A DNA stretch of 64,000 nucleotides from Nymphaea colorata (GCF_008831285.2 NC_045147.1:10783427-10847426), one strand, 5' to 3'; positions 11,278 to 23,410 are shown, counted from the stretch's first letter. The notes: generated from the sequence alone by a model not told the origin. Numbers and translations: made by a program.

Positions 11278-12968
11278 ATGCAAGACCTTGTTCCACAGGT
11301 CTATATACATGATAGGTACCTTTATCAGTGGACCACCAGCCCAGTTAAAATGGGTCAAGGGAACAAATGTAATGCATAATGCGCACCTGTACACATAACC
11401 ACGTCTCCTAAAAAAAAAAGCACAGCGGAAAGCATGTGCAGATGCAAATAATGATGATCTATATTTTCTATTTTAGTAAGTAAAGCGCTGACCAATAAGC
11501 ACTTTAGCTTGTCCATTCCAATGTACCAAAAAATTGAGGCTTTCTACTTTCTAGCACATGCTTTGTAACTTGTGCCATGTTTTTCTTCTTCCCTTTTGTC
11601 AAGGAAATGCTATTATTGTTGAATAAGAGGGGATTTGATGGCCTTGAATTTTGATCGCAGAATTAAAATTCTAGAAACAAAATTCAGGCTCAAACTAAAA
11701 TTGAAAAGAACATTCAGTTCTAGTTTCCCTTTGTGTTTGATAATATAGGATTTTGATTTTAGAATTGAAAATCACGTTTGTGATAAAACGTGAATTAAAA
11801 TTATAGAATTAATAAAGTAAAACTATCATAACATGTGCCCTTGTGCCCTAAAGAAAGATAAAAAGTTTTAAAATTCTGGAATCATAATTCCTTCCCTTAG
11901 GGTAGAATCAGAACTCCAGAAATTTGATTCAAGAATAAGCCTGTAATTCGGGAATCAAGATCCTTTGTTTGATAATATTTACAACCACTGCTGGCCTATT
12001 TCCATTAGCACCAAAGCTGTTATCATCTTTACGCCACTGCTGGTCTATTTTGTTGTAGTTAAAGCAATTCTCATTTCATCAAAAATGAAGATTTTATTTG
12101 CAGAGTTCCCGGCCTCATCAGACACCCCGCCACAACATTCCTGAAATAAAATTGAAGTTATATCAAGTTCATGAGCTCCGATGATTATTTTTTGGGAACA
12201 AAATTAATTTTGGAGTTGCATAACTCGATAGCTGCATTTCACTGGGTATCAATGGCGGCCTCAACCCACGAAACTCACAGACGGACAAGTTTTATAAGCC
12301 CATAACATTATCTAACTGTATAATTTTTCAGTCTCATTCTAACATCTGGCTTGAAGATGGGAAGCTGCTGGGTTCATGTTGGCTCACAAACTAAGTTAGC
12401 AAGACCAAGTCCCTTAGCTTTAACCACATATGTTCCGTATATGTGCTTATTCACATTGGAAAAGTAGGCGCCCACAAAAATGAAAAGAAAGTAAACTGAT
12501 CAGAAACTTTCCTGCTTTATGCTTTTACATAAAAATATGCTCCCGTATGTCACTCTAGCATTATCTGAATTAGCACCTTTTCCCTTTTCAAGGCATATCA
12601 AAATGGTCAATAACACACTAGGAGTATAGGATGGTGCATATAACCAACTTCGTTTATTAAAAACATAAAAAATAAAGGCTGAGTAAAGTTTGAACGGAGA
12701 ACAACTTGTTGATTGTTGGTCCTACAACTAATGGAGTAGAATGTCACTTCTTATTTCATATTGGAGACCTGAATATCAAGTGGTATTGTCCAAGCAAGTA
12801 GTACATAAGAACTTCTTTAGCGATCCCTAGCTTGATAGATGATACATATGGGCCCACGCCTGCTGTTTCTAATTAATGGTACTGCCTAAAACTGTTGTTA
12901 ACTTGAATGGGTACATATTCTGGATATAGGTTAACAATAATAAAGATGAAAAAGGGGCCCCTTTATCT

Positions 12969-13003
<35 letters not shown>

Positions 13004-13253
13004 TTGGTGCTTGGAAGATTTGACGTGGACGACTCGGCTACTGGAATTTGTTAAGAAACGGTGATGTCTACTCGGACCGGCTGTTTTTTTTTATATATAT
13101 ATACATATCGCATCATAAATAAATAAAAGTCATCTGAAATTGATTATCAAGTCCAATTCTTGATTACAATTGCTATAACGTATAATGTAACTTCCACTTC
13201 GTGGGTAAATTACACAGTATAGCGTGGAACGGATCGACCATTTTGTAATGGGA
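11278..13253. other. Intergenic block between Prx-1 and Prx-2
   Basis: No gene is supported. 11620-11990 matches 34735-35100, 12110-12340 matches 27775-27975 and 35180-35340, and 12700-13080 matches 28260-28680. All three therefore belong to the duplicated peroxidase units. An A29-30 run lies at about 12971-12999. Confidence 0.6.
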
Positions 13254-13384
13254 AAATAAAGTTTTTATTGAAACAGAGCAGGACGACGAGCGATCATCCT
13301 GCAAAGCCTACAAGACGCAAATAAAGTTTTTTATTTTAACAGTGCAGGGCGACGAGAGATCATCCTGCAAAACCCTACAAAACG
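13254..13384. repeat. 65-bp tandem duplication in 3' flank of Prx-2
   Basis: Two diverged copies (13254-13318 and 13319-13384) each contain AATAAAG and a GCAGG...CCTGC dyad that could fold into a small hairpin. They lie just beyond the Prx-2 stop codon, so they may be in its 3' UTR. Confidence 0.8.
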
Positions 13385-13438
13385 ACACCAATATATTATA
13401 TATGCAGCTTCCTTCTCCATGGAAAACCTGTTGGTACT

Positions 13439-14609
13439 TCAGTTGACAGCTCTGCAGGACTTTCTGATCTGCCCCTGCGACCCAGTGAGCACCTCGATTG
13501 AGCCCATCCGCACCATCGATTCAGAAAATTTATGGGCCCACATGGAGCCACGGTTGATGTTGGCACGGACCATGCTGGCCGTGTCTGCCCTATCCATGAG
13601 TGCTTGGTCCGACGAGAGGAGGCCACGGTGGTACTTGAGGTTCACGTAGTATTTGTTATCCACTCTTTTTGGTGTGGTCACGTCCAATGGCACCGTCGGA
13701 TCCTGAGACGAGCCCGGAGCTGGACACTTCGTTTTCAGATACAACACGTACTTGGGGTCCATGGATGGATCCGCAGCGCCCGTGGAGTTGAAGTCATAGA
13801 GTCGATCGGAGAACAATGAGCAGTGGGAGTCTCCAATGGTGTGTGCGCCTGATAGCGTGACCATGTCCTCAAGAGAAAGGCCCTTTCTCGCGAAGTTTTC
13901 TTCCAATTGCTTGACGTCGAAAAACGGCATCGGGATGTTCTCCGCGACATCGGATTCCTTGGAGACAAGGCCATCCCGTCGCCCAGCCGGCACCGCATAG
14001 TAAAATCCTCCGGCGATGTGGATGGAATCTCGAGCTGCAAAGGCAAGGATGTCGGCGCAAGACACCACCTGAGGGCATTGCGACTCCAATACGGACTTGG
14101 CTTCATCTATGACATCGAAGCCACTGAGGCTGGGGTTGTTTATAGGAGAATCCTTCTCGGCCGTGTTGCCGGGTGTAGAGTCCAGCAGCACAGATGCATC
14201 ACAACCCTGTGAAATGAAATGAACTTAATTTAGACATTGAACTCATTGTCTTCCCAAGATGATTAGTTGAGGACTTGAAATTCTGATGAGTTTTTCTCAT
14301 TCTGCTACTAGCTATAGATTGGCAATTTAAAAAGAGAAAGTGCTGGAGTAGTACCCTGACGAAGCAGTCGTGGAAATGCATCCGGAGCAGGCCGGCTGGT
14401 GCGCCGGAATCACGAGCAACGGCCTTGGCGACGGTCTGCCGCACCACTGCCTCGGCAGAAGGGCAGGTGTGCTTATAGTAATCGACGCGCAGGCCGTGGG
14501 CCTGAGCTAAACCAGCCCAGGCGGCCACCTCCATCAGCAGGCAGCAGGCAATTGCCAAGCTACCAAGCCAGGAGAGGCGGCCGTGAGTGGCTAAGTAGGG
14601 AGCCGCCAT
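13439..14609 (-). CDS. Class III peroxidase (Prx-2), two exons
   Basis: This is a secretory haem peroxidase, the most diverged member of the Prx-1/3/4 group. Exon 1 is 14355-14609 and exon 2 is 13439-14206. The 148-bp intron (donor AGG|GTACTA, acceptor TTTCACAG|GGTTGT) is at the same phase-0 position after HFHDCFVR. The protein has 340 residues. A hydrophobic signal peptide ends near AQAHG (residues 34-39). Distal Arg76 and His80, NIP in place of NLP near residues 175-177, and proximal His207 in SGAHTIG are present, with all eight conserved cysteines and one sequon (NST). The start is the first ATG after TATAAATA at 14666-14673. Its intron and flanks differ from those of Prx-1, which suggests an older duplication. 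Confidence 0.96.
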
Positions 14610-14665
14610 GCTTTTAGTTGGTGGGCAGTGCTTTGGAGTGAATCAACTGGGCGTGTGCTCTCAGC

Positions 14666-14673
14666 TATTTATA
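14666..14673 (-). promoter_or_regulatory. TATA box of Prx-2
   Basis: TATAAATA on the minus strand lies about 57-64 bp upstream of the start codon. The neighbouring GCACACGCCCAG partly resembles the box beside the other family promoters. Confidence 0.6.
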
Positions 14674-14750
14674 AGGGGAAAGAAGATGGCGGTCGTGAAG
14701 TAGACAGACTGGCATTTTGAACTTGGGATACAAGTCTGTGACAGGTTTAT

Positions 14751-15041
14751 ATGGAGGAGGCAAGAACAAGACTGGTCAAAAACACTAAAGTTGTTCGTAT
14801 TCCTGTGGGCGACATGGTTTGGTCAGAACCAAAACTCTCGCTTACTGCTCTAGAGGATCGTGCTTGGATTAGTGTTAAAAAGAAATCACATATAGCCAAG
14901 TTCATTACGTTCTTTGGGAAGAGGACTTCGTTAATGAACATTCCGTTTTGTGTATTAACTCTATGCATGAGATTGCGATGGAGTGATTCTTATCCAAATG
15001 GCATTTATTTTTTAGACTCTCCAGTGTATACTGCTCATTAA
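14751..15041 (+). other. Open frame of 96 codons, doubtful
   Basis: The frame runs from MEEARTRLVKN to SPVYTAH, starting about 140 bp upstream of Prx-2 on the opposite strand. I recognise no domain. It has no clear promoter or homologous copy in the window. It may be a fragment of a gene or chance. Confidence 0.2.
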
Positions 15042-16448
15042 AGCCGTCAATGAATGGAGCTAGGGAATTTTTAGTTGTAGGGATAAAATTATAGTTTCAA
15101 AATTTTAATAAGAGTTTGCATATAATTTAACAAATTTTTAATATAATATAATTTTTTTTTCAAATTTATGAGTAAAATTTGACTTGATTTTTATTTTTTT
15201 AAAAATCTGAGGCAAAACCGTAACACCGGCATGCCCTAGTGAAGCCGCCAGATTTCGAATGGTTTAGTTGTAGTCAAATCGGTCCCTTTTGAGCGTGTAG
15301 GGTTGTTGAGAAGGTTCAATGGAAAAAACAAGAGGCCAACGTCGTTTTGTTGCTTGTAGCCCACAAATTAACCGGTAGGTCCCCCTTGAGTTGTTTGGTC
15401 TAAATTTTCTTCTTCTTTCTTGGAAGATGGATTGAATAAGATGTTGATGCATCATATTTTATATATACCTAGACATATCCACTCTTTTTTTAACATTTAC
15501 ATATTATGAATCAAATTTGGAAAAAATCATATTTGAATTCGAATATAATTGAAATCCAATTTTACAATCCAAATCCAATTTTTACGTTTATATCCAAATA
15601 TGAATTTTGAACTGAATCTTTTTGATCTCCAAAGCGTAAGACCATTGGATATACAATATTATTTATTTAAAACTAAATCTAATCAGAATATGAATCCAAA
15701 TCTGATCGGATCTCATCTCTTAAATCAAAATCGTGTTGTGTCCCATTCAAGTTCACAAACTCACCTCCTACACATGTTTCAAGGTGTTCATTGTTTTTTT
15801 TTTTTTTTTCAATTTTGCACCAGAAAAACGGACTCGACTTGGTTCTACTTGATTAGTTATTTTCTGGCAACAACAAACGAGAACAGTTTCCGTGTTAGGC
15901 AGCTAACGTGGGAAGAGCTCCCACCTTTTGCTGGTGCGGCTGCGAGCCCACTCTAAAACATTGTTTTTAATGATTGAATTTGGATAGATTTGGATTCAAT
16001 TATGCGGATCAACTCTAAGAGACTCCAGCAACTGCCCGAATGCTAACTGAAAATTTGTTACCTATATATTGAATGCCTCACAGACAATTTTTTTTGGCTC
16101 TACCCTCGCTAAATGACCTCAAGATTGAATTAAAACCGAGTCATAAACGAGTCGACTTTGAGTTGTATGAGCTCTACTAGCTAGGTTCAACTCAACTGTG
16201 CTCATGCATTTCATGTCCGTCAGCTCGAGTTCAGACTTGTTTTACTAAGTCAAGCTCAAGCTTGTCTATGTTTTTTTTTTTGTGTAATACTAATTGGTAT
16301 GACCTCATTGGTAAGTGCTACCTGCATTGGAACCCATGGTTATGGATCCGAATCCATTAATAGCTCGTCTCATATAACTGGAGTGAAGCTCGAGCCTTGA
16401 AAATTCTTCAGAGATGGTTGAAAAGTCCATAGAGTTATAAGGTATATA
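15042..16448. other. AT-rich intergenic DNA with dispersed repeat pieces
   Basis: About 15500-15720 belongs to the AATCCAAATC-rich family also near 7680-7980. About 16130-16260 carries GAGCTCAA-type words of the family at 22730-23340 and 54110-54640. A T tract lies near 15794. No gene is supported. Confidence 0.5.
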
Positions 16449-16919
16449 TGTAAGATCATTTGGTGGGCCGACATATGTCTATGAGGAATTTCAGACATTA
16501 TGGCTGTCTTAAAATAAATATCCGCTTAAGTGATTGCATTTTGGGATATTACGTCATTTTAGATGGTATGGGGTAATTTTGAAATGTATAGATACCAGTA
16601 CGCAATTACGGACTCTTTGATGGGCGGAATTCGTAATTGTCCTCATTATAAAATGGTAGTGGTTCCTGGGGACGTGCAATGGTTGCCTGAAACATTGGTT
16701 TCTAGGGTTTTCCTCTTCCCCATCTGAGAGAGACCTCAAGCGCGCCGCAAAGACCCTAGAAGATCCTACCGCGATCTACCGCCTAGTTCTTCAGATGGAT
16801 TCAGGTACGCTTCCGCTTTAAGTTTAAGGTTTTGTTTAATTCAATGATTTAGCATGAACATGATCCTGTTTTAGGATATATAGGTTTGGTTTTGTATATG
16901 AAGGGGAGAAATCCCAACA
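16449..16919 (+). repeat. 5' LTR of element B
   Basis: The repeat starts TGTAAGATC, ends CCCAACA and is 471 bp long. It matches 22058-22536 closely. Confidence 0.92.
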
Positions 16920-17039
16920 TTTGGTATCAGTCATTGTTATATCATTGAATTTTTGGTGATTTTGTGTGTCTTATTGTTCGGTTCTTCCCTGTTCTTGGCA
17001 TCTGCGATTAAAAAAAAAAAAATTTGCTTGGGCGAGCGA

Positions 17040-17740
17040 CGGAAGCCGTCGGGCTTCCGCTGCAGTCGCCTGTGACATGGGAGGTGCAAGAGGGGGCGAC
17101 AGACGTGCAAGAGAGGCGATGGTTTCCGGCCGTCTTGGCAGGCGTCGGCTGGCCATTAGGCGACGGCCGAACCCCGTCGTCCTTGCGCGACCCGCCGGCC
17201 GAACCCCTCCGTCCTTGCGCGAACCGTCGGCGGCCACCCACGCCGTTGGGTGGCCGGACGGCGGCTTCTTCGTCGCTGTAACCACCGCGCAACTTCAGAA
17301 AGGGGAAGATACCAAAGGAGAAGGAGGACAGCCGGAATCCGCCGTTTAAAGGGGCTACCGTCACCGGAAAGCGACGGCCGGCTGCCGGAAAGCGACGGCC
17401 GGCTGCCGGCTGTCCTGGCCCGACCCACCGGCGGTCACCCACGCCGTTGGGTGGACTGCCGGCGGCTCTTTCGTCGCTGCTGTTCCCTCCAACTCAAGCA
17501 AAAGGGCATAATAAAGAAGAGGGGAAACCGGCCAGAATCTGCCGGTTTCCAGCGGGCGTCGGCCGACCATCGCGGTGGGCGACGGCCGGCGGCACCCGCC
17601 GCCGGCCACCCACGGTGTTGGGTGGCCTGCTGGTGGAGCTTCACCGCCCGCCTGCCGTTCGGTCGAGCGGGCGGGTCGGGTCTTGACAGACCCGATCCGG
17701 ATCCATCAGCTTTAAAAAAAAAAAAAATTTCGTTTGCCGC
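17040..17740 (+). repeat. GC-rich tandem repeat in leader of element B
   Basis: Three degenerate copies of a GC-rich unit are marked by CCACCCACGCCGTTGGGTGG at 17234-17253, near-identical versions at 17435-17454 and 17606-17625, and recurring GCGACGGCCGGC words. The period is about 201 then 171 bp. The block lies between two TTTAAAAAAAAA...ATTT tracts near 17010 and 17712. Long open frames across it (up to 232 codons) occur on both strands and reflect the lack of AT-rich stops. Confidence 0.75.
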
Positions 17741-17756
17741 CTGCACCCGCGTTAAG

Positions 17757-18310
17757 TTTTTTCGGACCGGGTCGGGTCCGTTTAAGTTATGTAAATCGGT
17801 TCATTTTTTAAACCGGTTTTGGAAAAGACTCGAACCAGTTCATTCGGTTTCAGAGCGGTTCAATACGATTCAGAACCGATTCGGTCCGATTCAGACCGGT
17901 TCGGACCTTTTGGGGCCGATTCGGATCGTTTTGGGTCCGACTCATTAAGTTTAAATCCGATTCATACCGTTTCAGACCTTTTGGAGACCGGTTCATTCAG
18001 TTTTGGAACCGATTCGGTCCATTTTCGGACCGGTTCAGTTGTTTTTCAGCCGGTTCAGTTGATTTTCAAACCGATTCAGGGTTTTTTCAGACCAGTTTAT
18101 TCAGTTTTAGAACCGATTTAAGTCATTTTCAAACCGGTTCAGTAGGTTTCGGATCCGATACGGTCTATTTTTTGACCGGTTCATCCAATTTTTGACCAGT
18201 TCAGCACGGTTTAGGGCTATGTGAGTGTTTTAGTTGTGGTTTAAGTTCAATACGGGCCATTTTGAGGCCCACTCAGTGGTTCTTGACCATCTTAAGCACG
18301 ATTATGGTAT
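17757..18310 (+). repeat. ACCGGTTC-rich degenerate array in element B
   Basis: Roughly 20-bp degenerate units built around CCGGTTC, CCGATTC and TTTTCAG repeat across about 550 bp. The core GAACCGGTTC is palindromic. The array is noncoding and follows the GC-rich repeat in the leader. Confidence 0.7.
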
Positions 18311-19079
18311 CGGTTCATAAAATTTTGGACTCTTTTGGGCCCATATCATTGAATCATTTGGTTTTGGATATAATGAAGGGCAAATTTGTATGTAATTTGG
18401 TTTATGCATCTGGTTTTGGATTCATGTAAGGCAATTTTGTATGTGTCACATCATTGAATCATCTAGTTTTGGATTCAATGAATGGCAAATTTTATATGTA
18501 AATTTTAATTCATGTATCATGTTTTGCATGTTTTAAATTTGTGGGTGTACTTTAGATGAATATTTGGATTATGAATTTGATCTTCGGTCATGTCTGTTGT
18601 TTGAAATGAGTAAGTTTGTATTTTATGTCGCCAAAGTGATCTCTGTTGTACGAATTTGCCTGTTTTGAACATTAGATGGTAGTATACTTGATCCATGCGG
18701 GCAATGATCAACCCAAATGAGGGTTGTTGCTTGGTCAGGTTTAAGTATACATGGCAATGAATATGTGATAATTTTTTAGGTTTCCATGTGAATAACGAGT
18801 CAATCCAAAGATAGGCTCATTGTTTGACAGGGTTAATTATCTATATTCATTGTTGACCAAGAATACCACTTGCAGTTAATATTTCAATCCAAAGATTGGA
18901 TATTAACGTTGTACCGGTACCTTGTGATGGGTTTTGGGCCATTGTGTTTAAATTCATTTATATTTGTTGTTTCATCTTTGTACATGTATTGATTGTGAGC
19001 ACACTTTGGTTTGTTCTTTGTATAGTGAGTTCTGCTTATATGATATTTGCAGATTTTGAGTACTATTCCTGAATTAAAT

Positions 19080-21650
19080 GATTCGATTTTTATAAGTAAG
19101 AAAAGAAAAACTGTTAAGGAAGTTGCAGTTGACCAATCATCCGTTAAGAAACAAAAGAAGAATAAGGAATGCTGCTTCTTTTGCAAGGTGAAGGTTATAT
19201 GAAGGAAGATTGTACTGAGTATCACGCATGGCGTGAAATGAAGGGTACACTTCTCACTTTGGTTTGTTCTGAGGTTAATTTAATTTCAGTACCCAGAAAC
19301 ACTTGGTGGGTAGATTCAGGTACTACTACTCACATAAGTGTCTCTAAGCAAAGCTGCCTAAATTGTCAAACGCCAATTGATGCTGAAAGATTCATCTATG
19401 TGGGCGATGGCAAGAAGGTGAAGGTTGAAGCCATAGCAGATTTTCGGTTATTGTTAAAGACCGGTTGTTAATTGAATTTGACAGAAACTCAAGTGGTGCC
19501 GTCTTTTAGACGGAATTTGGTTCCTATTTCCTCATCGAACAAGTTTGGTTATTATTGTTCATTTGGAGGAAGTAAATTTAAGTTGTTTCTGTACTCAAAT
19601 TTGATTGCCACTGGTTCTTTGTCTAGTAGCGATAACTTTTATTTGCTTGATATGGTTGCTTCATATAATGAAACCTTGCATGTTACGTCTAGTGGTACAA
19701 AAAAAAAAATTAACCAAAGAGAATTCTGCTATGTTATGGCATTGGCGCTTAGGACATATCTCTGAAAAGAGAATATAAAGGCTTATGTCGAAAGGAATTC
19801 TTGAGTCCCTTGGTTTTGCAAACTTTAATGTTTGCATTGATTGTATAAAGGGAAAATGAACAAACATTAAGGGGTTATAAGTTTTATAATCCATTCAGTA
19901 AGTTTTTCTTTGAAAGGGAAATGCCCATTTCTTTGAGGATATTGAGTTTGGGGAGGTGATCAGGTTAGAAACATTGCCTTTGAAGAGGGACCTGAGTCCA
20001 CTCTATTCAGAAAAAGGCAATGATGTCGATCTCCCTACTGGAGAACAAACTCAACAACCTCAAGAAAATCAAACAGAGGTGCCACTGAGGAGATCCACTA
20101 GAGAGAGGACAAATACAATTTCAAATGATTTTGTCTATCTCCAAGAACATGATGTTGATATAGGCATAATGGAGGATCCTGTCAACCTCTAACAAGTAAT
20201 AAAGAGTTCTAAATCTCTTAAGTAGATAGATGCCATGAATGAGGAAATAAAGTCCATGATGGACAATGACGTATGAGAAGTTGTTCCCTTGCCTGAAGGT
20301 GTGAAACCCAATGATTGTAAATGAATATTTAAAACAAAGAGGGATTCATCAGGTAACATCGAAAGGCATAAGGTAAGTCTTGTCGCTGAGGGCTTTATTC
20401 AAAAGGGAGGCATTGATTATAAAGAGACTTTCTCTCCATTTTCGTTGAAAGACTCTTTCAGGACTATAATGGCACTTGTAGCTCATTTTGACTTAGAGCT
20501 GCATCAGATGAATGTTAAAACAATGTTTCTAAATGGAGACATTGATGAAACGATATATATGGTGCAACCAAAAAGCTTTGCTTCAGGAGATACAAAGAAA
20601 ATAGTTTGCAAACTAAAAAAATTCATCTATGGACTAAAACAAGATTCCTGTCAATGGTATTACAAGTTTCATCAAGTTATAGTTTCATTTGGCTTTGAAA
20701 CTAATATGGTTGATGAATGTGTATACCAAAAGTTCAGCGGGCGTAAATTTATTTTTCTGGTTTTATATGTCGATGATATATTGCTGGCAAGTAATGATGT
20801 GAGCATATTGCATGAAACTAAGAATTTTTGTCAACAAAGTTTGACATAAAGGATCTTGGTTGTGCATCTTTTGTATTAAGGATCCAAATATTTCGAGATC
20901 GTTCTCGGGGTATTCTTGGATTATCACAAAAGGCCTACATTGATAAGGTGCTTCAGCGATATGACATGAATGATTGTAAACCAAGAGATACTCCAGTTGC
21001 TAAAGAAAACAAGTTTAGTCTCAAACAGTGCCCTAAAAGTGAATTCAAATATAAGGAAATGGAAAGGATTCCCTATTTGTCTTTTGTGGGAAGCCTTATG
21101 TATGCTTAGGTTTGTACTTGCCCGGATATTACATTTATCGTTGGAATGTTAGACAAATACTTAAGTGATCCTGGTATGGATCATTGGGAAGCAGCCAAAA
21201 AGAGTTTTGAGGTACTTGCAAAGAACATAAGATTTTATGCTCACATACAGGAAGTCAGACCAGTTGGAGATCATTGGGTATTCAGATTCTGACTTTGCTG
21301 GGTGCCAAGACAGTAGCATAGCATGTTACGAGACATCCAATCATGTTTCATGATTGCGGAATTTTGTCACGAGCTGCGCATTATGTATGGTGTAGAAAGA
21401 CCACTATGGTTTTTGTGTGACAATAATTCAGCAGTCATGTACTCTAATAACAGACACAGTTTGTCAAAGTCGAAGCACATCAACATTAAGTTTTTGGGCT
21501 GTTAAAGAAAGGATACAGAATGGTCAGGTGTCTAGAGCATATTGGGACAAACTCCATGATTACAGATCCACTTACCAAGGGTTTAACACATAAGGTCTTT
21601 CATGAACATGTTGTTCGTATGGGAGTGTTATCCTTGGATGATGTGCAGGT
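19080..21650 (+). pseudogene. Broken pol of copia element B
   Basis: A protease-like segment with WWVDSGTTTHIS is centred at about 19313. A degraded WHWRLGHIS pre-integrase motif follows near 19740. The integrase core is missing. Reverse transcriptase begins near 20230, with stops, and includes GFIQKGGIDYKETFSP, VKTMFLNGDIDE, FIYGLKQ and an intact LYVDDILL (about 20763). A frameshift follows near 20830. RNase H remnants (CDNNSAV, KSKHINIKF) end near 21500. No intact protein can be made. Confidence 0.88.
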
Positions 21651-22057
21651 TTAGTGGGAGTTTGTATTTTGTTTGCTCTTATGTATGGACACATATTCAG
21701 TTTTCTGCAGAATAAAGTTTAAAGTTCTTTGGTTCCATTCTGTGTTTATATGTTTATATTTTTGATCTCTATAAAGTTTTAAAGTTGGACCAGTTGAGAA
21801 TAGACATGTTGTAATCACATTACATGTAATTCTCATGCTATACATCCATATCAGATCTATGTCATTGATTGTGTTAACATTTGTGATCATTGAAGGTTTA
21901 ACTAATTTTAATATAGCGAAAGCTGCTTTGGTTCTGTGTTGATATGGTCATGGACGAGACTGGTAAAAATAATGTTTAATAAGATAGCAGTTATGAACTC
22001 CTAAGGTTTTATGTAATGTCTGAATGTATAAAGAGATATTTGGCCAAAGTGGGAGAT

Positions 22058-22536
22058 TGTAAGATCATTTGGTGGATTGGCATATGTCTATGAGGAATTT
22101 CAGACATTATGGCTGTCTTAAAATAAATATCCGCTTAAGTGATTGCATTTTGAGATATTACGTCATTTTAGATGGTATGAGGTAATTTTGAAATGTATAG
22201 ATACCAGCACGCAATTACAGACTCTTTGATGGGAGGAATTCGTAATTGTCCTCATTATAAAATGGTAGTGGTCCCTGAGGTCGTGCAATGGTTGCCTGAA
22301 ATGTTGGTTTCTAGGGTTTTCCTCTTCCCCATCTGAGAGAGACCTCAAGGGCGCCGCAAAGACCCTGGAAGATCCTACCGCGATCTACCGTCCAGTTCTT
22401 CAGATGGATTCAGGTACGCTTCCGCTTTAAGTTTAAGATTTTGTTTAATTCAATGATTTAGCATGCATGAACATGATCCTGTTTTAGGATATATACGTTT
22501 GGTTTTGTATATGCATGAAGGGGAGAAATCCCGACA
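22058..22536 (+). repeat. 3' LTR of element B
   Basis: The repeat starts TGTAAGATC just after the purine tract and ends CCGACA. It is 479 bp long. It differs from the 5' LTR at scattered bases and by short insertions such as an extra GCAT near 22465. Confidence 0.92.
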
Positions 22537-22639
22537 ATATATGTTTGCGTGCACAATTTTAAATCATGGATGGATGTATGATTGAAATATCGTTTGACAT
22601 TTTATATATTGTTAGAAGGCTGAACGAGAAGATGATCAA

Positions 22640-23410
22640 GCCAATGGATATAAAATTTTGTGCTACTCTTGGATGGGCCGTTCAACGGAATCAACTCCAA
22701 CTCTTTCCATTAACCTCGAACTTAGCTCGGGTGATTTGTTAAACAAGTCGAGTTCAAGTTTAAATTAAAATTTGAGTTTGTTAACGATCGAGTTGAAATT
22801 CAATTTACACAAATTCGGCTCAATTAACTCATGTAGGCTCATGTACAATTAGAGGTGTTCAACAGTCGAGCCAACTCAACTCATAGGGGTTGGACTTGAG
22901 TCACGTTTGACCCTTTTAAAGCTGGATCCAAGTCAAACTTAGACTCGGACTAACTCATAGGGGTTGGACTTGAGTCACGTTTGACCCTTTTAAAGCTGGA
23001 TCCAAGTCAAACTTAGACTCGGACTCAGACTCAGCTATTGGGCTGTTATCAAGCTCGAGTCAAGCCAGAGTATTATGTAGCCCCTGCTGAAGCTTGAACC
23101 CATAAGCTCAAGTTTGGTTATATTTCAGTTCACGAGCTCAACTAGTCTACCAGCACAAAGTTGGACTTGAACTTCTAAGCCAAGTTGAGTCAAATACTAT
23201 ATGATTTGAAACGAGCTTGAGATGGAACAGTTCACACATAATTTTTGGGGAGCTTGAGCTGGCCTAGCGCGAGCTGGGCTAGATCAAACTCAACAAGCTT
23301 GAGTTCAACTCGACTCATGTAAGACCCTACTCTAATCATGAAGTTCAGAATAGTGCAGGTTAATGTGGACAGCGATTCGGGTCGAACAGAATTTTCTATG
23401 TTTCGTTTGA
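22640..23410. repeat. Dispersed GAGCTCAAGT-rich repeat
   Basis: Sequence rich in CAACTCGACTC and AGCTCGAGTCAAGC words matches 54110-54670 and ends in a similar GTGATTCGGGTC or GCGATTCGGGTC boundary. It includes a perfect 74-bp tandem duplication at 22878-23025. It is probably a nonautonomous transposon family. I did not resolve its terminal repeats. Confidence 0.6.
22878..23025. repeat. Perfect 74-bp tandem duplication
   Basis: The two copies, 22878-22951 and 22952-23025, start AACTCATAGGGG and end CTCGGACT. I see no differences between them, so the duplication is recent. Confidence 0.9.

Larger units (their letters stand above)
16449..22536 (+). mobile_element. Ty1-copia LTR retrotransposon B, integrase deleted
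   Basis: Two LTRs (16449-16919, 22058-22536) are bracketed by the 5-bp target duplication ATATA (16444-16448 and 22537-22541), so the insertion is complete and single. A tRNA-Met primer site begins at 16922 (TGGTATCAG, with a shortened match) and a purine tract AAGTGGGAGA precedes the 3' LTR. Protease, reverse transcriptase and RNase H remnants are present. The integrase is essentially absent: the pre-integrase region jumps to the hinge before reverse transcriptase. More than 2 kb of repeat-rich leader precedes the first recognisable coding region. Confidence 0.93.

Noticed and set aside
15549-15956. 135-codon frame
   Set aside because: It runs through an AATCCAAATC-rich dispersed repeat and a poly-T tract and gives a low-complexity Asn/Phe/Leu peptide.
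17250-17948. Open frame of 232 codons in the leader of element B
   Set aside because: It crosses a GC-rich tandem repeat and then the CCGGTTC array. Other frames and the minus strand are equally open, and the peptide is low-complexity Arg/Pro/Gly.
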